Positions 7,275-8,891 of a stretch of 8,891 nt of DNA are shown here, one piece after another. The stretch is from Natrialbaceae archaeon Tc-Br11_E2g1 (GTDB lineage: Archaea; Halobacteriota; Halobacteria; Halobacteriales; Natrialbaceae): contig LKNC01000097.1 of assembly GCA_001564255.1 (NCBI GenBank), forward strand, positions 1 to 8,891. Direction: 5' to 3'. The notes beneath the pieces were generated by a model that was given only the letters and a program-made list of their open reading frames with translations, did no database searches and was not told where the DNA came from. The position numbers and the translations under genes were made by a program. Positions within the stretch are counted from its first letter, which is position 1; each line of letters starts with the position of its first letter.

Positions 7275-7297
7275 AGGAGAGGAGTTTCCGAAAACCG

Positions 7298-8278
7298 TTA
7301 CTGCGGACACGTCGCCTCGAGGAGTGCCTCGACCGCCTCGCGGTCGACGCCTTTCGGTGCGCGAACGATCGGGAGATCGACACCCGCACGTCGCAGTTGC
7401 GCCAGCCCCGTTCTGACGCGCCGTTCGTCGCCGACGACGGCGACGTCCTCGAGGAACGCCTCGTCGATCTCCGCCGTCGCGGCCTCGAGTGTCGGCGCAT
7501 CACGAACACGGTCGATCATCCCCTCGAAGCCGGCTTCGACGGCGACGCGGTCGTAGTAGCCCGGAATGTCCCTGAAGTACGTCGCGACGTGGGAAGCAGC
7601 CGCGGACCGTGCGACCGAGTGGTCGTCGTCGACCGAGACGAGGACGTACATCGCGACATCGATGTCCGCACGGCTCCGATCGGCACGCTCGAGGCCGGTC
7701 TCGAGCCACTCGAGGGCCCGTTCGAACTCCCCGTCCGGATAGAGGTTGGGCAGCCAGCCGTCGGCGAGTTGCCCGGTCATCCGGACGTTCGCCGGCCCGA
7801 GCGCGGCGCTGTAGATCGGGATCTCCGCACGAACGGGATCGAACGCGTCCCAAAACGCCGTCCGGACGGGAGTGAAAAAGTCGCCGTCGAACCCGGACGG
7901 GTCGCCCTCGAGATACCGCCGGACGAGGCGGATGTACTCCGCGGCCCTCGCGAGCGGGCGGTCGAAGTCGGCCCCGTGAAAGCCCTCGACGACGCCGGGG
8001 TGGGCGACGCCGAGCCCGAGGATCGCCCGCCCGTCGGAGTGGTCGTCGAGGGTCGCGATCGCCTGTGCGGTCGTCGCCGGTGTCCGCGAGAACACGTTGA
8101 CGATGCCGGTCGCCAGGCCGATCCCGTCGGTGACCGTCGCCCAGCGCTCGAGTTTGCCGAACGCGGTCTTCCCCTGTCCCTCCGCAGCCCAGACGCTCTC
8201 GAAGCCGAGCCGTTCGGCCTCGCGGACGAGTTCGAGGTCGTCACGGGTCGCAAAGAGGACGCCCGTTCGGTCGGTCAC
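7298..8278 (-). CDS. Luciferase-like (LLM class) oxidoreductase, probably F420-dependent
   Basis: A TIM-barrel flavin/F420 oxidoreductase of 326 residues, typical of archaeal and actinobacterial LLM enzymes. Seen are the early 'LVREAERLGFESVWAAEG' (17-34), 'IGLATGIVNVFSRTPATTAQ' (53-72, the strand and loop that line the cofactor pocket), GRAILGLGVAHPG (83-95), and the closing 'VVGDERRVRTGLAQLRRAGVD'. Haloarchaea make F420, and members of this length commonly use it, but FMN use is not excluded. The frame is open upstream to an ATG at 8656, but GTG 8278 is the real start: it has GAGGGGG 7 bases before it and forms a GTGA overlap with the SnoaL-like stop, while the longer version would read the SnoaL gene in the wrong frame and gives a low-complexity Arg-rich N-terminus. 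Substrate unknown; likely works with its SnoaL-like partner. Confidence 0.9.
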   Translation of the reverse strand: MTDRTGVLFATRDDLELVREAERLGFESVWAAEGQGKTAFGKLERWATVTDGIGLATGIVNVFSRTPATTAQAIATLDDHSDGRAILGLGVAHPGVVEGFHGADFDRPLARAAEYIRLVRRYLEGDPSGFDGDFFTPVRTAFWDAFDPVRAEIPIYSAALGPANVRMTGQLADGWLPNLYPDGEFERALEWLETGLERADRSRADIDVAMYVLVSVDDDHSVARSAAASHVATYFRDIPGYYDRVAVEAGFEGMIDRVRDAPTLEAATAEIDEAFLEDVAVVGDERRVRTGLAQLRRAGVDLPIVRAPKGVDREAVEALLEATCPQ

Positions 8279-8646
8279 CGAACGACCCCCTCGGCGGCGA
8301 GGTCGTTGTAGATGTCGATCCGGGCGATCACACCGTCCTCGATCCGGTAGACGTCGACGTACCGGACGCCCTCGAAGCGCTCGCCCTCGAGGTCGACGCC
8401 GTAGAGGGTCCCCTGACTCACGACGTGGTCGCCCGCTTCGATCCACGAGTCGAACTCCTTTTTTGCCCACTCGTATCGCGGCGCGAGCCACTCGAGCATC
8501 TCGGTCGGGGCGTCCTCCCCTTCGAAACGGGCACCCGGAAGCGTGATCACCGCGTCGTCGGCGAACAGTTCGCCGACGGTGGGCCGTCGGTCGTCCGCCA
8601 TCCGGTCGAAAAACTCCTCGACGATCTCGCGTGGTGTCTGACTCAT
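8275..8646 (-). CDS. SnoaL-like / NTF2-fold protein
   Basis: A small 123-residue protein of the NTF2-like fold (SnoaL, limonene-1,2-epoxide hydrolase and ketosteroid isomerase relatives). The N-terminal helix 'EIVEEFFDRMADD' (7-19), then 'VGELFADDAVITLPG', and a C-terminal sheet with 'VRYVDVYRIEDGVIARIDIYND' fit the cone-shaped fold. The final Asp of IDIYND fits the position of a conserved acid in epoxide hydrolases, but the Arg-x-Asp pair of that enzyme is not evident (GVD is seen in that region by eye), so hydrolase activity is not supported. It is the first gene of a two-gene unit, overlapping the luciferase-like gene by GTGA. No Shine-Dalgarno site precedes ATG 8646; a TATA box about 29 bases upstream fits a leaderless or near-leaderless message. 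Family is fairly certain, role (isomerase, cyclase, hydrolase or non-enzymatic binder) is open. Confidence 0.85.
   Translation of the reverse strand: MSQTPREIVEEFFDRMADDRRPTVGELFADDAVITLPGARFEGEDAPTEMLEWLAPRYEWAKKEFDSWIEAGDHVVSQGTLYGVDLEGERFEGVRYVDVYRIEDGVIARIDIYNDLAAEGVVR
8286..8292 (-). promoter_or_regulatory. Shine-Dalgarno site for the luciferase-like gene
   Basis: GAGGGGG on the minus strand lies 7 bases before GTG 8278, inside the end of the SnoaL-like gene. It fixes the internal start and rejects the long upstream frame. Confidence 0.55.
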
Positions 8647-8672
8647 AAGCGTTCACACGTTGTGGCCCGATA

Positions 8673-8678
8673 GATAAA
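8673..8678 (-). promoter_or_regulatory. Putative TATA box for the SnoaL/luciferase-like pair
   Basis: TTTATC on the minus strand is centred about 29 bases before ATG 8646, in the 66 bp gap after the HalOD1 stop. It would place transcription start within a few bases of the ATG and so separate this pair from the upstream gene on the same strand. Confidence 0.5.
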
Positions 8679-8712
8679 GCTCTAGCCGCGTGCTTGATCG
8701 TGACCAGGGGAG

Positions 8713-8891
8713 TCAGACTTCGGCGTCGCTTCGAACGCGGATCACCGACGGACTGACCGTGACGTCGTAGCCACAGTACCGAAAGTTGACCCGTCGGGCG
8801 GAGCGGTCACCGTTCTCGGGGAAGAGCGCGTTCAGCGCCTCCGGATCGATCGAGTCGAAAAGCGGCGGGAGCTCGCTCGAGTCCACGCGAT
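8713..8891 (-). CDS. HalOD1 output-domain protein (C-terminal 58 residues; N-terminus beyond the window)
   Basis: The minus-strand frame is open from the right edge to TGA at 8715-8713. The decoded end runs through LPPLFDSIDPEALNALF, an acidic/Arg turn (ENGDRSARR), then VNFRYCGYDVTVSPSVIRV and a short acidic tail. The pattern 'I-D-P-x-A-L-x-A-L-F', a variable loop, then 'V-x-F-x-Y-x-G-Y-x-V-T-V' is that of the haloarchaeal HalOD1 output domain (from memory of the family, not a search). Such domains occur as roughly 100-residue single-domain proteins or at the end of sensors and regulators; which one applies cannot be told here. It lies 66 bp upstream of the SnoaL-like gene on the same strand. 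Confidence 0.7.
   Translation of the reverse strand, partial: RVDSSELPPLFDSIDPEALNALFPENGDRSARRVNFRYCGYDVTVSPSVIRVRSDAEV

Noticed and set aside
7275..7297. Possible terminator hairpin between the convergent SDR and luciferase-like genes
   Set aside because: Only 4-base arms (GTTT/AAAC) and no T-run on either strand; too weak to call.
8279..8656. An in-frame N-terminal extension of the luciferase-like protein back to ATG 8656 (452 residues in all)
   Set aside because: The extra 126 residues are Arg/Gly-rich and read the SnoaL-like gene out of frame. GTG 8278 has a well-placed GAGGGGG and gives the normal family length.
1..8891. Very frequent CTCGAG/CCTCGAGG words across the window as a possible repeat family
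   Set aside because: They fall inside genes, mostly as Leu-Glu codon pairs (CTC GAG) or other-frame equivalents on both strands, and have no regular spacing. This is haloarchaeal codon bias.

Overview
The window looks like haloarchaeal chromosome (class Halobacteria). It is GC-rich, and its proteins are very acidic with long Asp/Glu-rich stretches. The binding-protein lipoprotein carries a twin-arginine signal, several genes have a TATA box about 25-30 bases before the start codon (leaderless pattern), and the right edge holds what looks like the C-terminus of a HalOD1 output domain, a haloarchaeal family. The genus cannot be told from the sequence.

Left two thirds (1-6367, minus strand): an ABC importer of the branched-chain amino acid type (HAAT/Liv), read right to left. 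First comes a single polypeptide fusing the two ATPases (LivG-like then LivF-like, 4751-6367). It is followed by a Tat-exported lipoprotein binding protein (3401-4642), a LivH-type permease (2424-3377), a LivM-type permease (1298-2431) and an MmgE/PrpD-family enzyme (1301 to beyond base 1). The last three genes are packed tightly: LivH/LivM overlap by 8 bp and LivM/PrpD share ATGA. The binding protein also has its own TATA box, so it may be made in excess over the rest. The enzyme at the end suggests that the cargo may be an organic acid or its precursor rather than, or besides, leucine/isoleucine/valine; this is inference.

Middle (6489-7274, plus strand): a classical short-chain dehydrogenase/reductase diverging from the ATPase gene across a roughly 120 bp promoter region. 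Its active-site residues are all present and an Asp at the end of beta-2 suggests NAD(H).

Right (7298-8646, minus strand): a two-gene unit, a SnoaL-like (NTF2-fold) protein followed by a luciferase-like, probably F420-dependent, oxidoreductase, coupled by a GTGA overlap. It converges on the SDR with a 23 bp gap. Beyond it, the last 58 codons of a HalOD1-type protein run in from the right edge.

Taken together this could be an uptake-and-catabolism locus: importer, a dehydratase/isomerase/decarboxylase-type enzyme, a dehydrogenase and a flavin/F420 enzyme with a SnoaL partner. No substrate can be named from the sequence. There are no tRNA, rRNA, CRISPR or mobile-element signs, and no gene-free stretch over 300 bases.
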